Shown here piece after piece: positions 32,919 to 41,660 of a stretch of DNA of 64,000 nucleotides; the stretch's first letter is position 1; every line of letters begins with the position of its first letter. The notes under the pieces were generated by a model. The model saw only the letters and a list, made by a program, of their open reading frames with translations, had not been told where the DNA came from and did no database searches. Position numbers and translations under genes: made by a program. The stretch lies in NCBI RefSeq assembly GCF_004766055.1, contig NZ_SPQR01000005.1, forward strand, positions 62,001 through 126,000, given 5' to 3'. This DNA comes from Desulfosporosinus sp. Sb-LF (lineage in GTDB: Bacteria; Bacillota; Desulfitobacteriia; Desulfitobacteriales; Desulfitobacteriaceae).

Positions 32919-33155
32919 CTATACCCGAAGACCATTATTGATACTAATTTTCATTTTCCGCTTTCCTAGTTCTTGCTCCACTAAGAGCAGGTATTGCATC
33001 AGAGCTAAAGGTTCATCATCTTCAAAAATTTTTTCAATGTAATAAATACAGTAGCTTTTCTCCTCTTGTGACTCACTCAGGGTTTTGTACTTATAACAAC
33101 TTACTAAGCCGTTGTTATCCTCCATACCAAGACCGCAGTTATAACATGTTTTCAT
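32919..33155 (-). CDS. Small cysteine-rich hypothetical protein
   Basis: Protein of 78 residues with a probable zinc-knuckle start, MKTCYNCGLGMEDNNG, then SCYKYKTL and SYCIYYIEKIFED. Four Cys in the first 36 residues could bind metal. The C-terminal half is helical and charged. It is 75 bases before the permease gene and in the same orientation. The ribosome site is weak (AGGGAATTT). Not recognised as a named family. Confidence 0.65.
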   Translation of the reverse strand: MKTCYNCGLGMEDNNGLVSCYKYKTLSESQEEKSYCIYYIEKIFEDDEPLALMQYLLLVEQELGKRKMKISINNGLRV

Positions 33156-33197
33156 CTCATAAATTCCCTACCACTTCTTTGGATTTAGCGAATTCCA

Positions 33198-33329
33198 CTA
33201 GAGTATCATGATAAAACTCAAAAGCAATGTAATGACCAGGGCAACCCCATTAATCAGGAAAGATTCTAAGCCCAAATTCCAACTGAGCTGAGTATGGCCG
33301 CAACAAATATGAACCTTACTTTCGATCAC
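33198..33329 (-). CDS. Possible 43-residue Cys-Cys single-span protein
   Basis: Minus-strand GTG 33329 to TAG 33198 encodes a short head with ESKVHICCGHTQLSWN and a C-terminal hydrophobic helix (GVALVITLLLSFIMIL). AAGAAGG lies just upstream, though only 3 bases away. The CCGH motif next to a membrane span, inside an ArsR/ArsP/thioredoxin-like unit, is suggestive of metal handling. Not recognised, and too short to be sure. Confidence 0.4.
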   Translation of the reverse strand: MIESKVHICCGHTQLSWNLGLESFLINGVALVITLLLSFIMIL

Positions 33330-33377
33330 CAACCTTCTTAAATAAACTATATTATATAATTATCATATAGTAATATT

Positions 33378-33406
33378 ATACTATCACTTCTTGAATTATG
33401 CGTCAA
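33378..33406 (-). promoter_or_regulatory. Promoter of the ArsP-like operon
   Basis: On the minus strand TTGACG (33401-33406), a 17-base spacer and TAGTAT (33378-33383). Just downstream (about 33345-33370) is an imperfect AT palindrome, TATATGATAATTATATAATATA-like, which may be the ArsR operator. Confidence 0.55.
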
Positions 33407-33430
33407 TAATTGCATCTATTATCTTTTTAA

Positions 33431-33474
33431 CACAACAGGGGCATCTGTACTTTTCTGTACAAATGCCCCTGTTG
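33431..33474. terminator. Terminator behind arsR
   Basis: CAACAGGGGCATcTGTAC pairs with GTACAaATGCCCCTGTTG around TTTTCT. It separates the arsR gene from the downstream operon promoter. Confidence 0.8.
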
Positions 33475-33549
33475 CTCATCTCATGGTTGAAACAATCCCT
33501 ACCCTTTTCCCTGTTCTTAGATCGTTATCAAAATGACATTACTGCCTTC

Positions 33550-33861
33550 TTAGCGATCAGTAAGATGTCTCATCAAAGCTTCCCCTTCTTGAAAATGTTG
33601 GGCAAGAATCTTCTGGACCTTCTCCAGAATGGTTAATACTTCAGGGTATTTGACACGGTACATGACTTTTAAGCCCACTTTTGTAGATGTAATAATTTGT
33701 TGTTTGCGCAAAATGCTCAAGTGTTGAGATAAATTCGACTGTTCGATTCCCAAATCCTCGATTAGCTCACAAACACAGACTTCTTCGCCATTCTTCGCCA
33801 GTCGTTCGAGAATACGTACCCGGGTAGGGTGCGCTAAGGCCTTAAAAAAATCACTCTTCAT
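33550..33861 (-). CDS. arsR: ArsR-family transcriptional repressor
   Basis: Repressor of 103 residues with the winged HTH: FFKALAHPTRVRILERLA, then EEVCVCELIEDLGIEQSNLS and QHLSILRKQQII. CVCEL matches the alpha-3 Cys pair of As(III) sensors, although a Cys pair here can also bind other soft metals. It has its own terminator and lies upstream of the small Cys proteins and the ArsP-like permease, its likely target. Confidence 0.88.
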   Translation of the reverse strand: MKSDFFKALAHPTRVRILERLAKNGEEVCVCELIEDLGIEQSNLSQHLSILRKQQIITSTKVGLKVMYRVKYPEVLTILEKVQKILAQHFQEGEALMRHLTDR

Positions 33862-34019
33862 GGATACGATCTGCTCTTCCGTAAAAATCCCTCTAATCTA
33901 TTTTTAATTATAATCTGCCCATGAAGCAACCAATTAATAATATTATAATATACCCTAAGATTCAAATACAATATTCGTGAGCGTCAACATCTCATTCAAT
34001 TCATTCCGGAAAATGAAAA

Positions 34020-34063
34020 GGGTCTCTAACAAACTGAAAAAGGGTTTGTTAGAGACCCCTTTG
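34020..34063. terminator. Strong hairpin between radical SAM gene and arsR
   Basis: GGGTCTCTAACAAAC and GTTTGTTAGAGACCC form a perfect 15-bp stem with a TGAAAAAG loop, followed by CCTTTGT. It ends transcripts in either direction. Confidence 0.8.
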
Positions 34064-34123
34064 TGTCTAGAGAGCGCACCCTTTTAAAAAATGTCTCAAC
34101 TTATCATGCTCGTTAATTCTACC

Positions 34124-35200
34124 TCATGGACAAACGGTTATACCCCGTCCCCACAGACAATCTCCACACGAGGGAGCATTACCTAAGCAATCCATGTCAG
34201 TCCGGAAAACCATATCGCAACCATTAACAAACTCACAATCCGTACACGAAGGATACCCTCCGGTTGTCACATTGTAACGATAACTCATAAACTCAGTTGA
34301 CGTCCAGATTTCGAGCAATGATCGTTCCCTAAGTGAACCAAAACTATGGGCCTCAATCTGCTTATATCTTCCAAACACATACTCTGGATAAGAATGCAAA
34401 AACCGATAACAGGGAGAAACCTGACCATCCCAGCGTACAACAGCACTTTGAGTTTCCACAAACTTGCAATACCGTTCTGTTCTTAACTTACTTTGAGGTA
34501 AAACTACATCAATCCCTTTGGCCAATCCCATTAAAAAAGCCTCTCGAAAGATTCGATCGGTCTCAGGAAATAACGTGGGGTAATAAAGGGTTTCCGTAAT
34601 CATCTCTTGCCGCATCGGCAAAACATGGGTAACAAAGATCCGATTAACTCCCAGTTTCGCGGCCTGACGCACGGTCTCCCGCAAAAAGGGAAGCGTGCTC
34701 TTCATGGCTACAAATTCCCATATAATCTCTGGTTTCCCCATCACCTGCAGGTCAGCTATATGACGTGTGCTCTCTAAGATTCCTTGTACATTTTGATGCC
34801 GGATTGCGTCGAAGGCCAGTACATCGGTCGAATCAACAGACAGGGCGATCCGAGCCACGCCACGAGAAATTAAGAATTCTATCATCTGGTCGTTCAATGT
34901 AGTACCGTTCGTCGTCACGGTAACTTCATACTTTGGAGCGAATAGCTCCACCGCTTGACGAAAATTATCCGCAATCGTCGGCTCACCAATCCCGCCCAGA
35001 ATTATTTCCTTAAGATCTGGAAATGCAGTTACCTCACCCGCAATAGAACTCAGAACATCGCTCGACATATCACCCAAGGGTTCTTGCCAGTTCTGGCGGT
35101 AACACATTTCACAAGATAAATTACAGCGATTGGTTAACTCCAAATAAAGGCGTTCTATTGATGGCGAAGGATGATAGATTATGTCAACCACATCTTTCAT
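34124..35200 (-). CDS. Radical SAM/SPASM-domain maturase, possibly for a tungsten oxidoreductase
   Basis: Protein of 358 residues. The radical SAM motif is CNLSCEMC in YLELTNRCNLSCEMCYRQNW. The C-terminal SPASM-like region has Cys residues in VSPCYRF, YPSCTDCEFVNGCDM, LGNAPSCGDCLWGRG and a CP end. The domain order and the ending resemble the tungsten-cofactor oxidoreductase maturase family, normally beside an aldehyde ferredoxin oxidoreductase gene, which is not in this window. Family assignment beyond SPASM is tentative. GAGGAGAGG precedes the ATG. Monocistronic. Confidence 0.7.
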   Translation of the reverse strand: MKDVVDIIYHPSPSIERLYLELTNRCNLSCEMCYRQNWQEPLGDMSSDVLSSIAGEVTAFPDLKEIILGGIGEPTIADNFRQAVELFAPKYEVTVTTNGTTLNDQMIEFLISRGVARIALSVDSTDVLAFDAIRHQNVQGILESTRHIADLQVMGKPEIIWEFVAMKSTLPFLRETVRQAAKLGVNRIFVTHVLPMRQEMITETLYYPTLFPETDRIFREAFLMGLAKGIDVVLPQSKLRTERYCKFVETQSAVVRWDGQVSPCYRFLHSYPEYVFGRYKQIEAHSFGSLRERSLLEIWTSTEFMSYRYNVTTGGYPSCTDCEFVNGCDMVFRTDMDCLGNAPSCGDCLWGRGITVCP

Positions 35201-35602
35201 TCCTGTACCTCTCCTCTCGACTCTTAATTAATTGTTACACCTACATCTGAGAATATATAAATGCAGCATTTCTTACCTCAAAAGCCTTTAAGAACGCTTT
35301 TGCATTCTCAATAAAAAATCACGCCCTTCTAAAAATTATATCTGCTACATCACTGTCATTTGTATGTTATAAACACAGGTCTTTCATCTTCAAATCAAAA
35401 GTAGCCGATACTTTCCGTATATATCATACTATTCGTTTATTGTCGACAGGTCAACAAGGGGCATCTCTATTTTCTCTATACTTTGTATTCGAAATCTGAA
35501 TTGCTCGACCTAAACTGACACAGTATAGTTAAGGCATTAAAGGATTCGTACTCTTATCTCACTCATTACGTACGAGATACCTATAAATTGGAGGAATAAT
35601 CC
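35201..35602. other. 402-bp intergenic region between divergent genes
   Basis: AT-rich, with a probable promoter at 35501-35529 for the TDT gene. No small ORF with a ribosome site and no clear RNA motif seen in the rest. Confidence 0.5.
35501..35529 (+). promoter_or_regulatory. Sigma-A promoter of the TDT transporter gene
   Basis: TTGCTC, a 17-base spacer and TATAGT, 73 bases before the ATG. Confidence 0.55.
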
Positions 35603-36802
35603 ATGTTAGCATCCCCAGCAACCCTATCACTTCCGCAAATCAGTCAACGCCCTTCTATTGCACGTCAGTTTGGCACTAATTGGTTCACCGTCGTCATGGG
35701 AATTGGCATTGTTGCCGCCCTAACCTATACTTCGCCCATTCCCTTACCTGGGCAGCACTCAATAGGCATAGGTTTTTTCCTTTTAACTAACATAGCCTTT
35801 GCAACAGCTCTTGGCTTATGGTTGTGGCGTTGGATCCGCCACACTGACGAAGCTCTAAGGGATTTTTCTGATCCGAACAAGATTCTTTTTTATGGTGCCT
35901 TGGCGATGGGCATCAATGTGATTGGGAATGACTACCTTGTGATCGGGACACATCTCTTTACTCCAACAACCGCCATCTTGATCAGTAAAAGCATCTGGCT
36001 TTGTGGTGTCGTTATTTCCCTGTTTACCATCGTTACAGTACCCTATTTGCTCTTTGTTTCCCACCAAGTCTCCCTTGATGAAACCCATGCTAGCTGGCTT
36101 ATTCCAGTGGTCCCCCCCATCGTGGCCGCAGCCACCGGTGCTAATCTCATCCCCTATTGGAATTCCTTAACTTGGCAGTTTTCCTTTTCCATCCTCATTT
36201 TGGCTATGTTCGGCATGACCTTTTTCCTATTTATAATGATCAGTAGTCTATATTATTCTAGGCTTGTTTATGGAGGTAAAATCGCTGGAGGGTTTGCCCC
36301 GAGCGTTTGGATCGAAATCGGACCCATTGGAATGACCATGACTATTTTTAGCACCCTTCCCCTTGTCACTCAGCCCATCTTTGGTGCATGGAACTCCGGA
36401 TTTCACGCGCTAGGTATCATCTTCGCCGTTTCCATGTGGGGAGTGGGTATCTGGTGGATCATCATTGCCAGCCTTTACTCTCTGCTGCATCTTACCGACA
36501 AAAAGAGCAAAATCCCCTACAGCCTTGGCTGGTGGGGTTACGTCTTCCCACTCGGTAGTTTTACCACTGGGACCTACGCCTTGAACCATCTCATAGGGCA
36601 TTCATTCTTTGCCATCGCCGGATTGATACAGTTTGTTGTTTTGGCAGGGCTCTTTAGCCTTGTCTTTACCAAAACTATGATTGGCGTGTGTGATGGTTCA
36701 TTACTGCATTGGCGATCTCCACGTCTACATCTGGTTTCACAAAAAGCTGATGACAGACGTTTGGGCAACTCGGCACATGGTAATCCATTCACGGTTGGAT
36801 GA
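35603..36802 (+). CDS. TDT-family transporter (TehA/SSU1-like)
   Basis: Membrane protein of 399 residues with about ten helices of the tellurite-resistance/dicarboxylate transporter (SLAC1-like) family. It opens with the typical FGTNWFTVVMGIGIVAAL and contains PVVPPIVAAATGANL and SVWIEIGPIGMTMTIFSTL, resembling sulfite-efflux SSU1 and fungal/bacterial TDT members. In a sulfate reducer, sulfite efflux is attractive but unproven. TTGGAGGAATAATCC precedes the ATG. A convergent LysR gene lies downstream and may regulate it. Confidence 0.82.
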   Translation: MLASPATLSLPQISQRPSIARQFGTNWFTVVMGIGIVAALTYTSPIPLPGQHSIGIGFFLLTNIAFATALGLWLWRWIRHTDEALRDFSDPNKILFYGALAMGINVIGNDYLVIGTHLFTPTTAILISKSIWLCGVVISLFTIVTVPYLLFVSHQVSLDETHASWLIPVVPPIVAAATGANLIPYWNSLTWQFSFSILILAMFGMTFFLFIMISSLYYSRLVYGGKIAGGFAPSVWIEIGPIGMTMTIFSTLPLVTQPIFGAWNSGFHALGIIFAVSMWGVGIWWIIIASLYSLLHLTDKKSKIPYSLGWWGYVFPLGSFTTGTYALNHLIGHSFFAIAGLIQFVVLAGLFSLVFTKTMIGVCDGSLLHWRSPRLHLVSQKADDRRLGNSAHGNPFTVG

Positions 36803-36845
36803 ATCAGAAAAACCTTACAGTCTCAATAACATCGTTTTATGATAC

Positions 36846-36899
36846 AAATGGCAAAAGAGCCGATTCTCCACGAAGGGTAATCAGTTCTTTTGCCATTTA
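36846..36899. terminator. Terminator between TDT and LysR genes
   Basis: AAATGGCAAAAGA pairs with TCTTTTGCCATTT, with an inner GATT/AATC extension, around CTCCACGAAGGG. Confidence 0.75.
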
Positions 36900-36976
36900 T
36901 TCCGTTTAAGTATTCATTCACTTTTCAAGACGCAAGCCATTTTCAACTAGCCACCCGCCATATGACTGATTCTAAA

Positions 36977-37867
36977 CTAAGTAAGTAAGTCATGAGAGAA
37001 AAGTTGCTCCGTGAAAACTTCCATTGCCTTGGACATTTCATGATTCTTGGGGTTGATTAACGAGAAAGAACGTGTTAATCGCTTACCCTGTATCTTGATC
37101 TCCGTCAGTTCTTGCGCGTTCAATTCTTTGCGTACGATCCAAGATGAAACAAGGGCAATCCCCAGACCGGCCATGACGGCCTGCTTTACGGCCTGACCAC
37201 TGCCAAAGATATAAGTTTTTTTGACGTTGATTCCCCAATCTTTGATAAGCTTGTCGCTGAAGGCGCGAGTCCCAGAACCGCCTTCTCTGAGAATCCATAC
37301 TTGGTCCTGAAGATGCTCTGCTGTAACGACAGGAAGTCTAGCCAAGGCATGTTGGTTAGGCACCACTAAAATAATCTCATCCTCCATAATGGGGCGGATA
37401 TCAAGGTCCGAATAATTAACCTCCCCTTCCACCAAGGCAAGGTCCAAGTGGTTTGCCCGAACTGCTTGGATCATCTCTTCGGTATTAGCGATGGATGCTT
37501 CAATGTCCACATTCGGAAATTGAGCCGCAAACTCAGCTAAGACAAAGGGTAATATATACTCCCCAATAGTATAGCTTGCCCCGACTTTTAGGGCCCCTGT
37601 AACGACATTTGTCAGCTGGTCGATTTCCTGTTTGGCCTTATCATGCAAATGCAATATCTGCTTGGCATATCCGTAAAAAATCTCACCCGATTGAGTGAGT
37701 TCCAGGTGTTTTGGCGAACGATTAATGAGTTTTGTGCCAAGTTCATTTTCTAAATTACGAATTTGCAAACTAACACTAGGCTGGGACAAATAAAGTTCTT
37801 CTGCAGCACGAGAGAAATTCTTATGCTCGACTACAGTCACAAAGATTTTCAAGGGATCAGCGATCAT
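36977..37867 (-). CDS. LysR-family regulator (CysL-like)
   Basis: Regulator of about 296 residues. HTH: DPLKIFVTVVEHKNFSRAAE and LSQPSVSLQIRNLENELG; effector domain from about residue 88 (GALKVGASYTIGEYILP). It resembles CysL/YwfK-type activators of sulfite or sulfur assimilation. I chose ATG 37867, preceded by GAGGTG; the GTG 9 bases upstream lies within that site. The neighbouring TDT exporter and FluC genes are candidate targets. Confidence 0.82.
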   Translation of the reverse strand: MIADPLKIFVTVVEHKNFSRAAEELYLSQPSVSLQIRNLENELGTKLINRSPKHLELTQSGEIFYGYAKQILHLHDKAKQEIDQLTNVVTGALKVGASYTIGEYILPFVLAEFAAQFPNVDIEASIANTEEMIQAVRANHLDLALVEGEVNYSDLDIRPIMEDEIILVVPNQHALARLPVVTAEHLQDQVWILREGGSGTRAFSDKLIKDWGINVKKTYIFGSGQAVKQAVMAGLGIALVSSWIVRKELNAQELTEIKIQGKRLTRSFSLINPKNHEMSKAMEVFTEQLFSHDLLT

Positions 37868-37996
37868 ACAATACACCTCAAATTTATGAGCTTACAATAG
37901 ATTAAGATCAAAGAAAAACTATACCACCGATTTTAAGATTTCACAAATTACATTAAGTGAATTATGCAAATACCCAATTGAACATATACCTACTTG

Positions 37997-38025
37997 TTGT
38001 GTCCATTCATCGTATGTATTATGAT
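37997..38025 (+). promoter_or_regulatory. Sigma-A promoter of crcB
   Basis: TTGTGT, a 17-base spacer and TATGAT, 64 bases before the crcB start. It lies in the divergent interval with the LysR gene. Confidence 0.6.
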
Positions 38026-38089
38026 AAGAAAATCAAGACTTTTCCATTTTTAAAGATACTGGGAAATTTCCAGATAAAGGGGTAACGTG

Positions 38090-38464
38090 ATGCAAAACGT
38101 AATTGTCATTGCCCTTGGCGGCGCGCTTGGAGCCCTGTCTCGTTATGGACTCGGGGTGTGGATTTCGAATAAGTGGAACCAAGGATTCCCCTTACACACA
38201 TTTCTGATCAATATAAGCGGCGCCTTTCTCTTAGGGTTCTTAAATATCTTATTCATTGAACGATTAACCATCAGCCCCCTTTGGCGCCTGGGAATCGGTG
38301 TCGGTTTCTTAGGGGCTTATACGACGTTTTCTACATTCGGTTTTGAAGTGATTTCCTTACTGGAAGGTGGGAGTTTCTTTACGGCAGGTTTATACACCAT
38401 ACTTAGCGTTATCGTAGGGTTCACCGGCGTGGCCTTTGGCGTAGGTTTAGCTCGATTACTCTAA
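38090..38464 (+). CDS. crcB: Fluoride channel FluC/CrcB
   Basis: Dual-topology fluoride channel of 124 residues with four helices. Motifs are ALGGALGALSRYGLGVW, FLINISGAFLLGFL (the TLxVN-like region), and GVGFLGAYTTFSTFGFE with the conserved Thr/Ser and Phe (TTFSTF) of the pore. Only one copy is present, so it would homodimerise. ATG 38090 follows AAAGGGG. No fluoride riboswitch is visible upstream. The DUF190 gene follows after 29 bases. Confidence 0.92.
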   Translation: MQNVIVIALGGALGALSRYGLGVWISNKWNQGFPLHTFLINISGAFLLGFLNILFIERLTISPLWRLGIGVGFLGAYTTFSTFGFEVISLLEGGSFFTAGLYTILSVIVGFTGVAFGVGLARLL

Positions 38465-38493
38465 GAAATCAAATTCTAAAGGAGGACGAGTGT

Positions 38494-38838
38494 ATGGTCG
38501 GCAAGGCAAAGTTACTTAAAGTCTACGTTGGCGAAAACGAACGACACAAAAACAAGCCACTATACCAATATTTAGTTCATTGGCTAAAAGAACAAGGGAT
38601 CATCGGTGTCACCGTCTTGAGGGGAATTGAGGGCTATGGCGAAGATAAAATTTTGCGTTCTGCCCGACTATTAGAGTTGTCCTCAGACTTACCCATCATT
38701 TTGGAGATTGTCGATACAGAAGAAAAAATTAATTCTATCGTACCAGAAGTATCTAAGCTGGTCCCCAAAGGATTGGTGTACACGGTTAACATCGAAGTTC
38801 ATAAAGGAAGCTCTCTCGATGGAATTACTCCCTCTTAA
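38494..38838 (+). CDS. DUF190 protein (PII-like), FluC partner
   Basis: Protein of 114 residues with a ferredoxin-like PII fold: KLLKVYVGENERHKNKPLYQ, GVTVLRGIEGYG and LPIILEIVDTEEKI. DUF190 genes occur often beside crcB, suggesting allosteric control of fluoride export or nucleotide sensing; this has not been firmly shown. GGAGGACGAG precedes the ATG. Second gene of the crcB unit. Confidence 0.88.
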   Translation: MVGKAKLLKVYVGENERHKNKPLYQYLVHWLKEQGIIGVTVLRGIEGYGEDKILRSARLLELSSDLPIILEIVDTEEKINSIVPEVSKLVPKGLVYTVNIEVHKGSSLDGITPS

Positions 38839-38976
38839 ATTTAGCTAAACGACCCAGAGATATGCGCTATTCGATCGCGGGACTTAGAACCAAGAAGTTC
38901 AAATATCGAGCTTGACTTAGGCCCCGATTTGTTTTATAGTGACTATATTCCAACTAGCAAAATTGAATATTTATTT

Positions 38977-39090
38977 CTCTTATCAAGAGTGGCGGAGGGA
39001 CTGGCCCAATGATGCCCGGCAACCGATAGCGAAAGCTATATGGTGCTAATTCCAACAGAACCGTAGGTTCTGAGAGATGAGAGTAGCGCG
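38977..39090 (+). promoter_or_regulatory. SAM-I (S-box) riboswitch
   Basis: The S-box core is clear: CTCTTATCAAGAGTGGCGGA, GGGACTGGCCCAATGATGCC, CGGCAACC, the variable hairpin GATAGCGAAAGCTAT, then GGTGCTAATTCCAACAG and the closing AGAGATGAGAG. SAM binding stabilises the anti-antiterminator, so the terminator at 39102-39132 forms and metY/metA transcription stops when SAM is plentiful. Family knowledge; the structure is directly visible. Confidence 0.95.
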
Positions 39091-39101
39091 TTAAATAACA
39101 T

Positions 39102-39132
39102 AACGGCCACTTCTCTTGAAGTAGCCGTTTTT
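39102..39132 (+). terminator. SAM riboswitch terminator
   Basis: AACGGCCACTTC pairs with GAAGTAGCCGTT (one mismatch) around TCTT, followed by TTTTC. It lies between the aptamer and metY. Confidence 0.9.
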
Positions 39133-39180
39133 CATTTATCTAAAACCCGCATAATTGCACTCTCCCCCTCCAAAACTTAA

Positions 39181-40518
<1,338 letters not shown>

Positions 40519-40599
40519 AAAACCAGAGGCAATATGTGATGTATGAAAATGGTGTCGAGAAAGTGCTTGCAACGTGCATCGACAAAAGGGGGGTTATTC

Positions 40600-41523
40600 A
40601 TGCCAATTAAAATTCCTGAACATTTACCCGCTATGGAAATACTAAGTCAAGAAAACATCTTTGTAATGGGAGAAGAGCGCGCCTTTCACCAGGATATACG
40701 TCCTTTGAAAATCGTGATCCTCAATCTAATGCCGCGCAAAGAAACAACCGAAACACAGCTTTTGCGACTGCTAGGAAACTCTCCCTTGCAAGTCGACATT
40801 GTGCTCTTGCATATTGAAAGCCATCTTTCTAAAAATACGGCCCAGGAACACATGGATTCCTTCTATAAAAGTTTTGATGACATTAAGGGCCAAAAGTTTG
40901 ACGGGATGATTATCACTGGGGCACCCGTAGAACACCTAGACTTCGAGGGAATCACCTATTGGAAAGAATTTCAGGCCATCATGGACTGGACAAAAACTCA
41001 TGTAACCTCTACTTTACACATCTGTTGGGGTGCTCAAGCTGGGCTATATCATCATTACGGCATCCCCAAATATCCTCTCGCTGAAAAAATGTTCGGTATT
41101 TTTAAACACGATGTGAATAAACGAGGCTTAAACGGCATGCAACTCCTCCGTGGTTTTGACGATGAATTCTATGTCCCCCACTCACGTCATACAGAAATTA
41201 AGCGCCGCGACCTTGATAAGCACTCTGAATTAGAGATTTTATCGGAGTCTGACGAGGCAGGAATTTACATTGTGGTGTCTAAAGACGGCCGTCAAGTATT
41301 CGTAACAGGGCATTCAGAATATGATACCTTAACCTTAAAAGAGGAATATGACCGAGACATTGCCAAAGGGCTTTTTATTGCTCTTCCGAAAGACTATTTT
41401 CCGAACAATGACCCCACTCAAACCCCTATCCACAAGTGGCGTTCTCATACTAACCTACTCTTTCAAAACTGGTTGAATTACTACGTCTATCAAGAGACTC
41501 CCTACGACTTAGGCGGCCGTTAA
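40600..41523 (+). CDS. metA: Homoserine O-acetyltransferase (MetA type)
   Basis: MetA-family acyltransferase of 307 residues. The catalytic Cys is in [14 protein letters not shown], the His in VTGHSEYD and Glu in the following segment. The acyl-donor position is Glu in [12 protein letters not shown] (Gly in the E. coli succinyltransferase), the mark of acetyl-CoA use in Bacillus-type enzymes. This fits metY, which needs O-acetylhomoserine. ATG 40600 follows AAAAGGGGGG; the in-frame ATG at 40543 lacks a site. Downstream gene of the S-box unit. Confidence 0.92.
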   Translation: MPIKIPEHLPAMEILSQENIFVMGEERAFHQDIRPLKIVILNLMPRKETTETQLLRLLGNSPLQVDIVLLHIESHLSKNTAQEHMDSFYKSFDDIKGQKFDGMIITGAPVEHLDFEGITYWKEFQAIMDWTKTHVTSTLHICWGAQAGLYHHYGIPKYPLAEKMFGIFKHDVNKRGLNGMQLLRGFDDEFYVPHSRHTEIKRRDLDKHSELEILSESDEAGIYIVVSKDGRQVFVTGHSEYDTLTLKEEYDRDIAKGLFIALPKDYFPNNDPTQTPIHKWRSHTNLLFQNWLNYYVYQETPYDLGGR

Positions 41524-41597
41524 AAGTGAAGCAAGGATAAAGCAAGGGGACGGTTCTCTTGCTTCCCTGAAAACATCGCAATGCCGAGCACAGCGCC

Positions 41598-41639
41598 AAA
41601 AAAGGTGGATAGATTGCTAATAATCTATCCACCTTTTTT
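41598..41639. terminator. Bidirectional terminator between metA and cooS
   Basis: AAAAAAGGTGGATAGATT and AATCTATCCACCTTTTTT pair perfectly around GCTAAT. Upstream of it, 41547-41570 carries a copy of the dispersed GGGACGGTTCTC repeat. Confidence 0.9.
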
Positions 41640-41660
41640 ATGGCTAATCAACTCGAAGTA

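Noticed and set aside
38026-38089. Fluoride (crcB) riboswitch before crcB
   Set aside because: The expected conserved GGxGATGG-type pseudoknot core is not visible in the short leader.
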